NCBI GenBank assembly: GCA_013399695.1
Contig: VXAU01000929.1
Coordinates: 898,080 to 962,079, forward strand
Direction of reading: 5' to 3'
From: Formicarius rufipectus
Taxonomy: Eukaryota; Chordata; Aves; Passeriformes; Formicariidae
Length of the DNA stretch: 64,000 bases
Below are positions 39,401 through 54,400 of the stretch, one piece after another (within the stretch, counting starts at the first letter, position 1; every line of letters starts with the position of its first letter). Both the position numbers and the translations under genes were made by a program. Below the pieces are notes generated by a model that worked only from the letters and a program-made list of their open reading frames with translations, searched no databases and had not been told where the DNA came from.

Positions 39401-42400
39401 TCTGTCAGCAGAACCATCCCTTGAATAACACAAATTCTTTCAACCACTTACTGTAAAAGTGTTAGGAGATAAGGGTTATGACTTCCAAAGCTGTTATCAA
39501 TACACATTGGAGCCTTTAGCCTACCTGTGCTTTTAATACTTTCCTGTCAGTGACATGCTACTGCAAATTTTAATTCCAGTTTCATCCAAGATGTACCACC
39601 TATTTTCTATCAAAGTATATCAAATGCCACAAAAAACAACTATCTTGAGGTCTTTCAAGGGTGATGGAAAGGTATAAAGCTGGAGCTACCAAGGCAAATA
39701 TTTGCATTAATTTAAATTGAGTTGGCCCCGTCTCATGGCAAGGAATAAACAAGATTCACTGACAACCCTTTTTCGGTTCTCTTTTTTTTCTCTCAGTTAA
39801 TTAAACATGCACAGCAGTTTGGCTGCTCTATGTGAAGCTTTCAAACCTCTACATTCAGATATGTGGGGTCAAATTCTGCTACACAGCTGAAGCTCACCCA
39901 CATCTACTAAAAATTTGCAGTTTGTTGCCCTGTTGTGTCCAGAAGTAACACAAGGGTTAGTCTCACATTGAATATTTCACCATCTTTTCACAAGACTTAC
40001 ATTCATAGTATCCAAATACCCTGTGATCTCCAACATGGGCAGCTTGTGAAACCAGGTTGCAGAGAGATTTCTTTTCACAGACAGGCTTAAGTTAATAGGG
40101 TGAAGTATCTTAATATCTGGATGTGATAAATCTGTCTCCATAGTGGTCCTTGAAACACAGGGGGGAAAACAAAACATTAGATTTACAATGTAAAATCTTC
40201 ATCTCAATTGTAATACCTCTTTATGCTTAAAGTTTTCTCAGCAGAACAGTTTTAATTGCAGATTTAATTGCTCTCAAGAGAACAGATAGGCATTTTAACA
40301 GCAAATATTTGCCACTGTGACCAACTCTGGTTTCTCAGGAAGCCAATGAACATGCCAACATTAGCAGTTGAAGGCAATACTCAGTAGAGTGCACTGTACC
40401 TCGCCAGCTCCAGCTTTGTCAGCTGCACATCCATTTTGTCAATGACTGGAGGCAGGGAACTGCCTTCTGCAGACACCAAGCTAAACTGGTTCTGAACCTT
40501 AATCAAGCCAAGGTCTATGACTACTGCATTGAGGGACACTGAGGACTGGGGGATGACTATAACTGGTGCTTTCAGGTGGATATCCATTGCCAGGCGAAAG
40601 CTCCTCTGAGCCAGGTCCTTCACACTGGTAGCAGCCTTTTCTGCAGCCTGGGCTGTAGCAGCACTCAGTGCCTCCTTGGCTATCTGGAAGTTGTTCAAGA
40701 AGGTCTAGAAAAAGCAGTTGAAGAGAAAGTAGAAATGTCTGTAAACAGTTTTTTAATCTAGGTTACTTTCTGAATTTACAACATCAACCACAACCAACAT
40801 CCACCCCAGTTATGCTGCCTACTGTGTGGGATGGTCCCTGGGGAAAGACATCTTGGTGCCTTCAGTGATGACCTCTAACAGAGGGTCAAAAAAGGACTAA
40901 CCAGTAAAATCCACTTATTTTAAACTCATCTTTCCTGTTTCTCCCTTCCTTAGCTCATTAGCTTTTAGGGACATTTACTTTTTAAAGCCCCTCTTGCCCT
41001 CAGTGAATACTCATTCCTATTAAAGACAACGCTGAATGGCAGAAAGCCCACTGGTGCTTTATTGAAAAAGCCAACATTAGGGTACTTCAATGTAAAAACA
41101 TTTAAACATCTAATCCTGTTGAAAGATTTGCCTCTAATGTTACCTCTAATGCCTTTGCAATGAACTCAGGATTTTGCAGGGTGGAGAGGGCAGCAAACAC
41201 AAAACCCCCAAACTACCTTAGCAGCACCAAGCTTTTCTGTGTTTCCAGAGGTGAGGGTGGGAAGTGACCCACTTGCAACACATCAGGTTTTTGAAATTGA
41301 GACCAGCTAGAGCTTACTTGGCAAAGATCTTTAAGAGCACACAAAAAATTAAGCCCATCCCTTTTCTGTCAGAAGCTGAAGGTACCACTTCTACTGAGGG
41401 CACAAACACAGGAGACTGATCTGAGAACACCACAGAAACAAAGGAAAATTAGGCTCACCAGAAGAGACATGAGAAATTTGTGAAGGAACACTATCTGAAT
41501 ACAGCCCACTCTCAGAGACACAGTACCATCCACTTTGGACATGTCAGTGTAGGCTTCTCCCTCAGTAGCATGTGGATTTAAGGTCAGATTGAAACTGAAA
41601 ACTTCATCTCCTACTATAGACACAGCCTAGAAAAAAAAGAGAAACAGCAGCTACCAGCCATCAGCAGCTTCTAAAGAGGAACTTGACACAAAGAACTACA
41701 TCTATCATCAGCCTAGCAGATGTACAAGTTAGATTACTATTCCTTTAAGTCCTTTTAGACATCCATTCTTGTAACATAAAGATTATTGTTTACCATGTAT
41801 CTTATTTGAAAAGACACATTCATGAAAGATCAAATTCTTTAAAAAGAGTGGAATATATATTACACTTCACTTTTGTACACATAAAACTAACCAAGAATCA
41901 AGTAAAACTTAAAATCTTGGAGTTGAGTACTTTTTTATGAAGGGTCCTTGAATCAACATCTGTGACAACTATGTCTTTAAGTCTGGCAAAGAATACAGTG
42001 TGACTTGGCTGGAGGCAAAGAGATGAGTCAAGACCTGTAGAGAAGAAAAACAGAAGCAGTAGTGTTGCATGGCAAAAGTAACACTTATTTTCAGGGTGGG
42101 GACACATGACAGTAGGAGAGGAAGTGAGAAAATCTCTTAAGTTTTGAAAATGTGGCTATGTTACAGATTTGACTAAAACTAAATAGAAAAATTTCTAGTA
42201 CAGATATGGTTTCAATATCAATCACCTTGGGAAATAGTTGAACTGCTACCCACAGAAATATATTCACACAATAATCCAGTTCTTAATAACTGAGATACTG
42301 AGTGATTTTATGGAGATTTTCTATCAGAATAAATATTACTATACTGCATTTGAATACAAAACTTTGGCATAAAAAAATCTTGTGTGAATACTTCTATGGT

Positions 42401-45400
42401 TTAGAGATGGGCACAAGCAAAAGACTTTACAAACTGCATTACATAATCCTGGCTATCACCCGTTCTTAAATATTCATCAGAGAGGGTTTTGGCAGCTGTT
42501 AGGTTGGCAGTTACAGCCAAACTTGGAAGTGACACTCCCCCTCCTTGCTCTGCCCCCCACAAAGAGTTACAGATAATCCTTCTGAGGAATAAAAAAGAAT
42601 CAAGAAAACCAAATCAAAACATGAAACTCAAACAAATCCTAGTGGTTAAAAGTCAAAGCAAACAATTTTAAGTTTGTTTTGTTTTGGTTTTTTATCCTAA
42701 ATAATTCAGGTATATCAGGAATATCCTGTGCTTAGTATAATATGAAAAGACACCCATAATCACACTCCTTTAAGTACAAACTTAATTGCTGAAAGAGTAA
42801 TAATATATCACATTTTTCTAGCTGGAGGCCAAAACATTACGACAGACTAGGAGGCTGACTCTGAAAAAACTACTACAAGCCATGTTTGTACAGTTAACAA
42901 TTCATTATTAAAAATAAAAAAAGGAGATGCTGCAATTTACACCTTAAATATCTTTTAGTCCAATTATTAGCAGTTGCTTTGAAACTAAAATTGTATAACA
43001 GTTAGTACTAACAAAGAATTTAATACCTTGTATCTTGATCTCTGCGATGTTCTTTTTTGCATCACAAATATTCAAACAGAAGGCATCCAGCTTGGCAAAA
43101 ACCTTGAAATCAAACACATCCTTTTCCTTGGATGGTCTAGCCACTAGAAATGAGAGAAGGTGGGATTGTCAAGGCACCTGTAGGTCATATTTTCACAAAA
43201 TCCTGAGAGTATCTGGGGGTTGTTTTGGTCTGGGATCTTTGGGGCATTCATACGACTTAGTTTGGTTTCTTTCACTATCTTCATTAAGTCTGCAACATCC
43301 CATCTTAGAACAACAAGAACACATCAGCACTGGCTTGTAATTCTGTGTCTGGTATTAGCCTCATCTAGCAATAACTCTATTGCCACAATTTTACTTTTAT
43401 CAGCTTAGGGTAGTTGCTGGGTTAAGAAATAAACTGCACAGCATACTTACTGTAAACACTGAGTCACTCAACAGGCCCACTGCACGGCTGAGATTTTTTA
43501 GGGTATCTAACAGTTCCTACTGCAGGATCCCTCTGTAGGAAGTTTACTCCAACTTCAAACCTTGGGTGCCTATTTGGTGCAGCCAGCACCCAGGTTTTAT
43601 GAGAGCCAGTACAAAGGCTGGGGAGAATAAGGTCAACTCACTCACAAGGGGCAAAAACTATTTATGGGAAAGAGCAGAAGCCATCAGAGCTCACTGCTCT
43701 CGTTATGCACCTTCAGTAACCACTGCTGGCAAAGGGTTAATTAATCCAAGAGCTCAAATACTTCTGTGCTTTGTTAAACTGTCCACAGCAGCAGCTGGTT
43801 TGTCAGCCTGCAGATTCAAACCCAGGCCATTTAGAAGTAATTCTGAACTTTGTCCACTAGACACCTCATTTACAGCTCTGGAACCATTGCCCAGGTTCTG
43901 CACTTAATATTAAAAACACTGCAGTTACTCTCATCTGAGCCTATTTTGATAAAATTCCTTTTTTTTTATTATTATTATTTTTTTGTTTTAATACTACAGG
44001 AAACCAAGATTTTCATTAACCAAGGAAAGGACTTGGCTAGTTGTTTGAAAATATATCTAAATTGCCTAGACATAGCATAATCATCCAAGTAGTATTTATC
44101 TCCTTTATTTTACCAGGGACACAAATTATGACATTGCTTGAGTCCTCTAAGCTCACAGAAATCTCATTTACACAAATTTGAGCCTATTTGTGAAAAAGGC
44201 TATGAAACACATGAAGCTCCTGAGGCTGCAGCAGGGGAGGACAGTTGTGCTACTGCAGTGCTGCTGTCATCAGGTCATTGTCATCATCATCACTGAAAAT
44301 ATTATTTCTGATCAGTCTTTCAGTGGTTGGTGTTTTGAAATCAGTCCTCCAGCCTGCTGAGCCACGTGAGCTTTCACCTTCATCCCACACTACAAAGCTA
44401 ATCACGTTCCTCTGGATTTGACTGTTCTGCCAGCACTCAACACACACTTCTAGAACCATCACTGGCGCAAAGACACTGTACCTTTTCTCACTCCAGTGTC
44501 ATCTTGCTTTTCTTTCATTGGGGTGTCCCCCCTGCCTTCACTGCCTGATGGCCTCACAGCAGAGAGAAAACTGAGAGCAGACAGAAGGGCCTCTGTGTGC
44601 AGCAGAAGGTTCAGGGATGAAAAGGTTACCTGTTGAAAACATGAGATCCACGTGACAAAACAATACCTGACAAGTGTAAGAGTTGGACAGAGGTGCCATT
44701 TCCTGGAGTCAGCAAAGCTGTTTGTCTTACCAGCAACACACCACCCAGGAAAAAGTTTTCTGTAAAGCAGAGTGGTAAGCTTAGAAAACAAGAAAACCTG
44801 GCCAGTTGTCACTACTGCCCCAGCAACTCCTCAGCACACAAGCAGAGTGATACAAGCTTGATTTTGTCAAGCACGGAGCAGCACTTGAAGGCACCTGCAG
44901 TGACAGTGCCACTGGAATGTGGTTTAGTAAAAGTTATCCACTTGATTGGGCTTGAAATTGGAAATAGAGCCTAAATGCAATTCTTCCAGACACAGGAGTC
45001 CCACTGAAGAGTTGCAAGGCAACAGCAACACCTGACAATGGATAGAAAACGGAGCTCTCAGCACTGCCAACAGCACGAAGACAGTCAGCTCAGCAGCACT
45101 GCAGTAGCACAACTGTCCTCCCATGCTGCAGCTTCAGGAACTTCTTTTTGGCACAAGAATTCCAGTATCAACTAAACTTGCCAGATTAAATCTACAAATG
45201 CTCTAAAACTATTAGGTGATGAGTGAAATATTTCAGTCTTCAAAACAAAATATGGCAGGAAAAATAAAGCCATAAAGTTATAAAGAGAGGGAAGCACCTA
45301 CCACTAAAACACAGTCCTTTGTATTTCATTTTCAAGATTCCTCAAGACACTCTTTAGCCTTAGATTGAAATCTCTGACACAAAAGTACAACAGTCAGAAC

Positions 45401-48400
45401 TTAAGTACTTATTATCAAAAAGCATTTTCCTATATTGCAATAATTCTTATGAGATCAAATTCTCATTCTGGAGTCTACTACAGAAGTGATGGAGAAGGAA
45501 ATGCAGTATTGTAAGAAGTTCCTAAGCCATATTTCAGAGAGAAGAATTAGAACATGGTACCCTTTGCCCTCTCCCCTGGATGGGGAGGGAGGAAAATCAC
45601 TCATAAATGGATTTAGGCCTTTTATTAAATTTAGCCAACAGATTATCTGCTGATTCTGGGGCAGTTCCATACAGATTATTTGGCAGGAAGAGGAAAGACA
45701 TCTTGACTCCACTACAGTCTCCCATACTGGGCACCTGAACTCCATGCTCTCTGACGCAGAAGATGCATTCTTACACAGTTGGAATTTCACCAACATGAGC
45801 TAGCTAGAAGTGTTTCATCACAGCTCAACAGACTAACATACTTCTCTTCCGTGGTACAAAAACTTTCAAGTCCATTTTAACTCTAAATCTCCTGCTGCAA
45901 GGTTGGGTGTGGGGCAGGAAAACAGGAAAGCCAAAAAACTTAATGACGCCTCCATTCTAAGCAAGGAAACGAAAAGAAAATAAGCAATAAAATCTGCAAA
46001 CACTCACTTGAATCATCTGTTCAGTGTTGTCAAAAACAGTCTGAAACTGTGGCCCATTTCTGTCAGCCTGAAAATAATGATTTGCATGAAGATTAATATT
46101 AATTCCAACTAGTCACTGTGCTCTTCAGAAAGTACAGAACAATCCAACCAGCTCTGAATAGTAAGTTTAAGACTATATATAGACTGTATATTAAGAATAT
46201 GTAGAAGTGGTTTAAAAATTATTTTAAAACGCTTTGTGTATACCTTGATATATTCCACCTTCAGAAGGTCTAAGCCAGGTTTATCTGAGGAACTAATGAG
46301 ATGAATGGGTGCTTTTTTACCTGGAACACACCACAAGAAATAAACAATTAGGGTTGCTTCTGCTATTTCAGAGAGCCAAAGAATTTGTGCCTTTAAGGTA
46401 ACAATTAACTTTCATTCCTGTTTGCAAAAATAAATGGCACCCCCAAAGATGAATGGCTGATTTCTCCATGTCCAAACTGGTAAATCTGTACCCCTTCTGC
46501 ATCCAAAGACTGAGCTCTAAGTGTTTATTTATTCAATAAGCATTACGGTGACACCCAGAGCTGTATCGGAGGGACACTGCCAGTGGACAGCTGCATATTA
46601 AATATGGTAACCCAAAAACTAAAACAACTTTTGCACTGCAGTGAGTACAGCAGACAGGAGAGCCACACTTCTGACAGACTGCTCTATACACACACACTGC
46701 TCTTCCATTGCTTATTACCTCCAATTTCATAGTAATCCAAGCTTATTTGCTTCAGATAAGATACAGCTGTTAAATTATAAGTTCTGACAGTAGCTTCTGT
46801 CCCAAGATGCATTACATCAAATACAAGTACTGTTTCCTCAGTTTTCTTCTGCCTGGTGAGTTCTACTAAAACCTGGAGGAGCAAGAAATACACATTTATA
46901 CCGTTTTTTCACATGTAATATTCTCACCATTCAAACCAAATAAGAAAAGAAGTGCAAAAATCAATGCTTTCCCTTCTTTGTTGTTATTTTTGTTACAGAC
47001 TAAAGAGTATAAAAACAGAACAAAAGAGTGATTGTTTAATGGTGATAGATACAAATATAAAAGATATTTGGGGATTTGCTCTTTCCAAGTGACCTGCTTC
47101 AGGTCTGTTCTTCCAGTGCAGATTTCCCACCTAATTATGATTTGGTACTAATTTTTTTTTTTAACCAAAAATACCGCAACTGTTCTTTCTTTTTTTTGGT
47201 TTTAATACATAATTAATCTCTGTGTGTGTATTATGCTTTATTTATATCCACCACAAGGAAATCATTCCTATGCAAACCATGTAAGTTACTCATACATAGC
47301 ATGATGTATGCATATAAATGGATATTTTTTGTTTGGTGGTTATGTGTTTGCATCCACTGATCTAGACAACACTGTTAAATGAATATTGGATTTTTTAAAA
47401 AATATTCTTTATGTAGAAGGTGAAAGTGAGAACAGAGCTACAGACATACCTCTTTAATTTCAAACTTCAGCTGAAGATCTGTCAGTTCCTCTTGAGCAGG
47501 CTCCTCACTTCTTGTTTCTTCTCTCTTAATTAGTGACCTGTCAGTTGGTTCAGAGCTTTCCTCAAAATCAAAATACTCTTCTTCAGAGTCTACAGAGGTA
47601 AAACGATTTCCTCAGTAAACTTTTCCAGAAACAGAAATATCCCACGCTCTCTTTCCCACTCCAACAGGATTTTTTAGTGCATGAGCAGTTTAAACCTGGC
47701 CTGATAAAATACAGTCTAGATCTATGCTGCCCTCCTACCCACTGGCTGCAGAGAACCAAATGAAAGCCCTGTTCAGGACAGCACTGGAGTCTAAATGCAT
47801 CCTTAGGCATTCAAGAACAAGGAAAATCAGTTATAAAGTGAGCTCCAGGAAACAACTGTCTGAGGCCCCACTACAGGAAAGATCTTCTCTAGAACAACCA
47901 TGGAAATAAATGCCCAAATCCACTGTGTCAATACAGTAATTTCCCACTTGTTATTCTAGTTCTACCTTCTCAGAAACAGGAGAGTTTTCCTAATGCAAAA
48001 CAGTAAGAACAAGCGAATACAGTTGCTACTCATAGTTCACTGTCATTTGAACAGGTTGCTTATGCATAATATTAATTATCAAAAAAGGTGGGTTGGCTTT
48101 TCAGAAAATGCAAGTTTATTATTCTGAGGTAACATCAGTATTTGTGACCAATCACACTCATCTCTACTGTTCTTACACATTTTAACAGCAATAACAGCAT
48201 GACAATATAGGCTATTCTACCTCTACAAAGGCCTATCTGCAGGTTCTTACCTGACACCATCTCTGCCAACAGCTGGGGTGTGTTAAGTAACCCTTTGCTG
48301 ACAACAGGAATTGTGGGAATAACTGGTACCTGGAGGGAGGGAAAAGAGGAGGAAATCCAACACAGTTTCAAGTCTGTATAATGTGGTATGTCCTTATTTC

Positions 48401-51400
48401 CTACTGATGGTGCATGTTTCCCCTTGCCTCCCCCAGATTCTTTGGGAAGGTCAGTTTGAATCAAGCAGGACAACAATAAAGGCGGCATGAGCCTTGTTTG
48501 AGTGAGCCCAGCATGTTCTGATGGTAAGTCACACTGAAGACACTTTGCTTAGCAATGTTTTAGGGGTTTTTTTCAGTGTTCTTTGTTGTGTTCAGCCTAC
48601 CTTTGTGCTTGGGGCTGCCACAGGTGACTTCTGAGGCAGTGGAATGCTGTCCATCAGATCACAAATGGCCTTGATTTTCTGGTCGGACAGTCTGACGTGC
48701 ACCAAAGGGAGGCCTCCTGACACTTTGAACCTGTTGTAAAAAACAAACTGATCAAGCTCCAAGACAAAGAGGCACAAAGCAACTCTTGATTTAAATCTTA
48801 CTGATATGGATATTCATATAAAGATCACCTCACAGTGAAGCCAGTGACTCTGCACTAAGGTCTTCAGCTTTAGTGAGTAACCAGCAAAGGATCCAGGGGG
48901 CTACTAGCCAAAAAAGGGATTGTGAACAGCAGTAAGCTATTTCTCCCTCTTAGTTAATACCTTCAAATTACAAAGTGTGACTGAACCTTTAGGGGAAACA
49001 GTTTTCTTTTCTGTAAGAACACAGTAGTTAAAAATAAGTCTTTTCAACATTAATGTATTACCTGGCCATCCTGGTATCCCTTTCCACCATCGATTTTGCC
49101 AACTGTACATGAATATCCATAGGCTGCAAAATGTGTAAAGTTGATGGATGTTGAAAGCGAGCCTTTTTCCAGTCTTCACCTGCAAGTGTTCAGTAAATTT
49201 AGATGAGAAACTATCACTTACTCATTCTTTTAATCAATTAAATCAATTAAAAGTAATCAAATGGCATCACTAGGATGGTTAAAAATACCCACTCACCAAC
49301 TACAGAAACCTAAAACAATTTACGTCCAGTATTTTAAGAGCTTTTAATCTACTTTGTTAACAAGATTGCCCTGGCAGCTTTAAGCCCAGTTCTAAAAAGA
49401 TGTATCTAAACATTGCACCCTAAAAAAGGAATGGATAGATAGACAAATTGATAGATGAAATATTCAACAGCAACCTAGTTTTTATAAAAACCTGTATTTT
49501 TCCTGAACATGGTGGAAAACAGTAGTTCTATGCCCTCATAGTCATTGATGGTATCAAAGAAAGGAGGTGATACACGAGTCCAAACAAAAAAAAGAGCAGC
49601 AGTTTCAGGAGAAACCAAGCCATTTTTTCACAGTTTAATACCAGCTGTGTGTTATAATTTATCTTTTTGTTAACTACTTGTTTTGGCAGGCCTTTCTTCT
49701 CTAAAAAACATATTTATTTATTACAGATTGGTTGCCTTTGACAATCTTTTGAGTAAACAACTACATTGTTTGGTTACCTGTTCTTCCAAAAAGAAGTTGC
49801 ACATTTTTTATTTCCACATCAAATTTGTCATAAGCTTTGTCCATAATCTCCTCTAAAGAGGAAAAGCTAGAAGCTTCACTGCTGCCTTGATTTATGCTGT
49901 TGAGCTAAATACAAAGAAAAAGATAAAATTAAGTCTAAAACTTGCAGACATGTGCTACTCATTCTAGTGAAGATGAGAAAGGTGATTCATAGGAGCTGAT
50001 GATCGACATTTGGACTCTTACAGAGAAAATACCCTAAATCATTTCACACCTCACTTATTCTTGATAAGTAGATTTTTTTTTTGTTACTTCTGTCAATCCA
50101 CTTAATTCAAACTATGCCAAAAAAAATTCTTTTTCATCAGGTTACAATTTTACTGATGGAATACAAGTAAAATAAACATTTAATCAGTCAGTTAATCAGT
50201 TAAATTATTGCAACCTTTCAATTTTATAGACACAAGAGATCAACTGTCATACTCCAAGGGAAAAATTATATTCACTTTTATTCATGAAAGACTACCATTT
50301 AAAGGAAAAAAAACCCATAGGAAACAAAAGTGCATGTGTTTTGCAGAAGAAATGAAAGATATGAAATTACAAACACGATTACAACAAGAATATGTTTCCT
50401 GGGGAGGATTAACTAGTACAAGTAAGTCAAAGACAACTCTAAACATGGATCAAATTGGTGGCCCAAATGTATTTAGTAAGAAATATATTAAGTTAAAAAC
50501 CCATTTACACAGATTATCATCTTTGCTTTCTGAAAGCTAAAAAAGCATTCACACAGATGATACTATCTTTGTTTTCTAAAAGTTAAAAACCCACTCACAC
50601 AGATTATCATCTTTGCCTTCTGAAAGCAGGGCAGTTTCAGAAGACAGCCATGTTAGGAGAGAAGCATATTTGCTTCCCGGGAGCTTATAAGAGGTCATTT
50701 GTATACCTGAAATGTACCAAAGTCCACAATGAGCAAATCTGAATTGTCATGGTAGAAACCCGTCTGTGGCACCACAAGGTAGGAAGGTTTCAGATTAATC
50801 TTCAAGTCAAGGACTTTTCGCATTTCAATAATATGAGCTAATCCTTGAATAAAAAGGAGAAGGCATTGAAATTGAAATGCTATTCACAAGTCAAATAATT
50901 GTGCCAGTCAACAGATCAATAGGTGTTATTTATCTGAAAGATAAAGCATCTGGAGCCAAGACTTGCTTTTGTAGCATTGACTGCTTTCTCACTAAACTCT
51001 CCTTCCCACAAAACGTCCACTAATTTTCCAAGAAACAAACTTCAGGAAATACCCCAATCACACTAACCTGGCCAGCAATCAAAACATCACCACAGTGTTT
51101 AGGTAATCATATGGAAACATTTCAACACATCCGAAGGTTCACTTTAGCTAAGATTTGTTATTATCTCACCTGTAGCAGTTCTTTCCTTGATTTCTTCCAG
51201 CTTCATTAATGTGGCTGATGTTAATCTTTCAAGATCCATTCCCTTACTTGTCTGAAAGAATTCTACCATTGCATTTATTGTTCTCTTAAAAAAAAAAAAA
51301 AAACAAAAAAAAACACCAAGAATTAGCAATATACATAAAAAGCCACACAAGCAAAATCTCAAAAGCAGAGCAAAGAGGGTAACAGCAGGGAAAGGGGAAA

Positions 51401-54400
51401 CAGAAAGAGCTCAGGGCTTTGGTTACTACTCACTGCATCATATTTGATTTCCACAGGCTGTGACTCAATAGCAAGGCTCTGGTCAGCTGGGCTGTCCTCG
51501 GGGTTAACACTGAACTCTATCTGAAGGAGAGAAGACCTGCTATCCCCTATGGAGGCCACAAGAGAGGGTACGATGTTGTTTTGTCTCAGGCCTGTAACAT
51601 ACCAATTCTCAAGCTTTGCTTCAACCCTAAAGAAAATGAACAGTTAAAAACACTTAATCAGAACACTGAATATATCTAGGAAAGACCAGTAAGATGAGAA
51701 AGCCTTTACTAAAGCCCAGCATGACTAGCTTCGCAGGACTAACATGTGACATGCTTAATAAATTGTTACATTAATAAATTGGAAGCATAAATAAAAGGCA
51801 AGGTGTTCACAACAACACAGGGGTGATGCTCCCTTCTAATCTTTTGTTACCTGCAGGGTGGACTGAATATAACTTTCAGGTCATGTTTATTAAGAGAATC
51901 AGTTGCCAGAGAAAAGAAAAGCAGAATATTTACATTGCATAACTAGAGTAGGGATGTTAACTGTGAAGCACTGTTATAAATAACAGTCACAGCGTTGTTT
52001 CAGTGCACAGGGGGATTCTGTACTGACAGCTGCCCTGACAACAGTGTTTAGTGAAGTCTGCAGAAAAAGTCTCTGAAGAAAATCAGCAAACACCACCAAA
52101 CCACACAAACTTCATTTGTCCTTAGAAGCATGTTAGACACAAAACTCATTTTCAGGTCCTGGGTCTCCACCATTGGAATCCCTGACTCCGGGAGGCAACA
52201 CAGCTTGACTATAATCAGTCTCCCAAGCCTGTCTCTGTTGAGATAATTACATTTTTTTTGGAACCTAACATTAATAAAACTATCTGTTCTCCTACTTCAG
52301 TCACGCCAACTAAATTATATTGCACACATTTATGTAAAATAATGCCCAAGCTCTTTTTGTTTTTGCCCAGCATTCAGGTTGTACCTTTAATATTCACCAA
52401 AATAGCTTTTAGCAAAAATATTTCAAGAGTCAGCAGCTAAGCTGATGATCTTATGCATAGAGTCAGAAGTGATGGAATTGCAAGTGAAACCACAAGAAGT
52501 GCACAGACTCGTTTTCCAGACACTGAAAACCATCCTCATTGACTGTATAATCCAGTCACTATTTCTGGTGTGTCCTCTCTTCAAACATGAGAAGGTCTCA
52601 GTTCCTCCCATGCTGGCTGAGCTCCTGCCCACAGCACTCAGATGGAGGTTTTCATTTCCCTAGGCAGTAACCAACTCATGCAGTAGCTTGATTGGAGTGT
52701 GTTGCCCACATCACCTCACACTGCTTAGCTTTCACTTCCCAAAAGTTATATTCAGCACTTTGACACTTAAGATTCAAGAGAGAGTTTGCTATTGTTCATG
52801 AAAACTAACTTACTTCTTCATTCCATTCTGTTATTTAACAATTTTTATGATTTATAGCAGAGAGCAATTGCAGAATGGCCACAAAATTAAAAGTCAATAC
52901 ACAACATAATGTACTAACCAAGAAAAAAATTAAGCTGAGGGGTGGGGTGAGGGGGCAGATGTTTCTGAAAAAAGAAAATACCAATCCATTTACTTGATGG
53001 CTTGTGCTCCTGGGCGCTGGGAGATTTTGGTACTCAGATCAATTATCTGTACTTTTAGAATTTCTGCCACATTCTTATCTTCTTTAATTGTAAGAGAAGT
53101 GCTTAACAGCTTCAGTGTCACAACATGGGCAACATACTAGTGAGAAGAACAGAGGGAATTAAAATTAGCTGACTCAACAAGAATGATTTTTCAGAACTCT
53201 ACATTTTAATAAATTACTGAAGTGTGGTTTTTAAAGTTATTCCAGGCATCTATTACCAGAAACATTTCCCTATGTAAGAAGTAAAGTACAGTCTTGAATT
53301 CATTCAATCCTTATCCATCCCTTCTTTATCATAAAACAGTGCAGCTCAACAAATGCAGAGCAAGTGTGGTCTGTCTCTCTTCAGGACTCTGGAACACTTT
53401 TTAAACCATGAAGTAAGCACAGCTGAACTACATTCAGTGGAGGACCTCTCAACCAAGATCCCAATAACCCCACTAAATAACTACAGTTTGGAAGACAGAG
53501 CATGCAAGCCTTTGCTGTTCTTGCTGCTGAATGTCATGTCTCTACCTTGTCAGGAAAGGGTTTTGACTTCCCAACCATATTTCATGACTGTGTCCATCAG
53601 CAGCTTCAGAAGAATCAAATACTATTTCCTATCTGAATTAGAAGCCTGCATCTTTCCTAAGGGTACTGAGAGAGAGGAAATCACTTTTACATTTAATTTG
53701 TTGTGTGGTTTGTTTGTTTAACCCACCCCCATAACCAGCTGCTCACCTGCTTTGGTAAGGAAAGGTGGTGGGAGCTATCACTATATCCAATAGCAGTGAA
53801 AAGCTTGGCTTTCTCCTCTGGTGTCATCAGTTCATCAATAGCTAAAAACCCAGACAATTTGCACTTTAGCAAATAACAATAAGCACTTTTCCTCACATTT
53901 GTTTTCTATTTGTTTGTACTTAAGTTCTGCTGATACATTTCATTGATTCTTCATATTGCATTAAGTCCAGACTGTAAAATAAACTGTAAAATAACTCTCA
54001 CAGGAGTGTCCATATATGGTATTAGATATGTAGCACAGAAATCAATACAATTCTTATTAGAAGAGTTCCCATGATTCCCAATGATGAAAATAGCTTTGAG
54101 GAGTTTTAATAGAACAAATCTCCGAACCAGACAGCAAATCACCAGGAAAAGAGTTTTCCCATCATTGCCAATTATCACCATAGCTATAAATGCATCACTC
54201 TTCTCCTCACCAAGGCTCTGAGGTGCTTATGGCCATTTCAGAGGCTGCCTTATCTGGCAGGTCAATATTCAGGAAGTAATGCTTTAAAAAGATGGATACT
54301 GCACTGTTTGTGCCACACTCCCTCCTTCTACATACCAGGAAACAAAACATTCCATAGCTTTCTTTTTACTGTACATTAGTGCATTACAGGCTAACACCTA

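Noticed and set aside
53951..54181. Imperfect internal similarity around the two TTCCCATNATT stretches (54064 and 54156)
   Set aside because: The match is short and interrupted; I could not distinguish it from chance.
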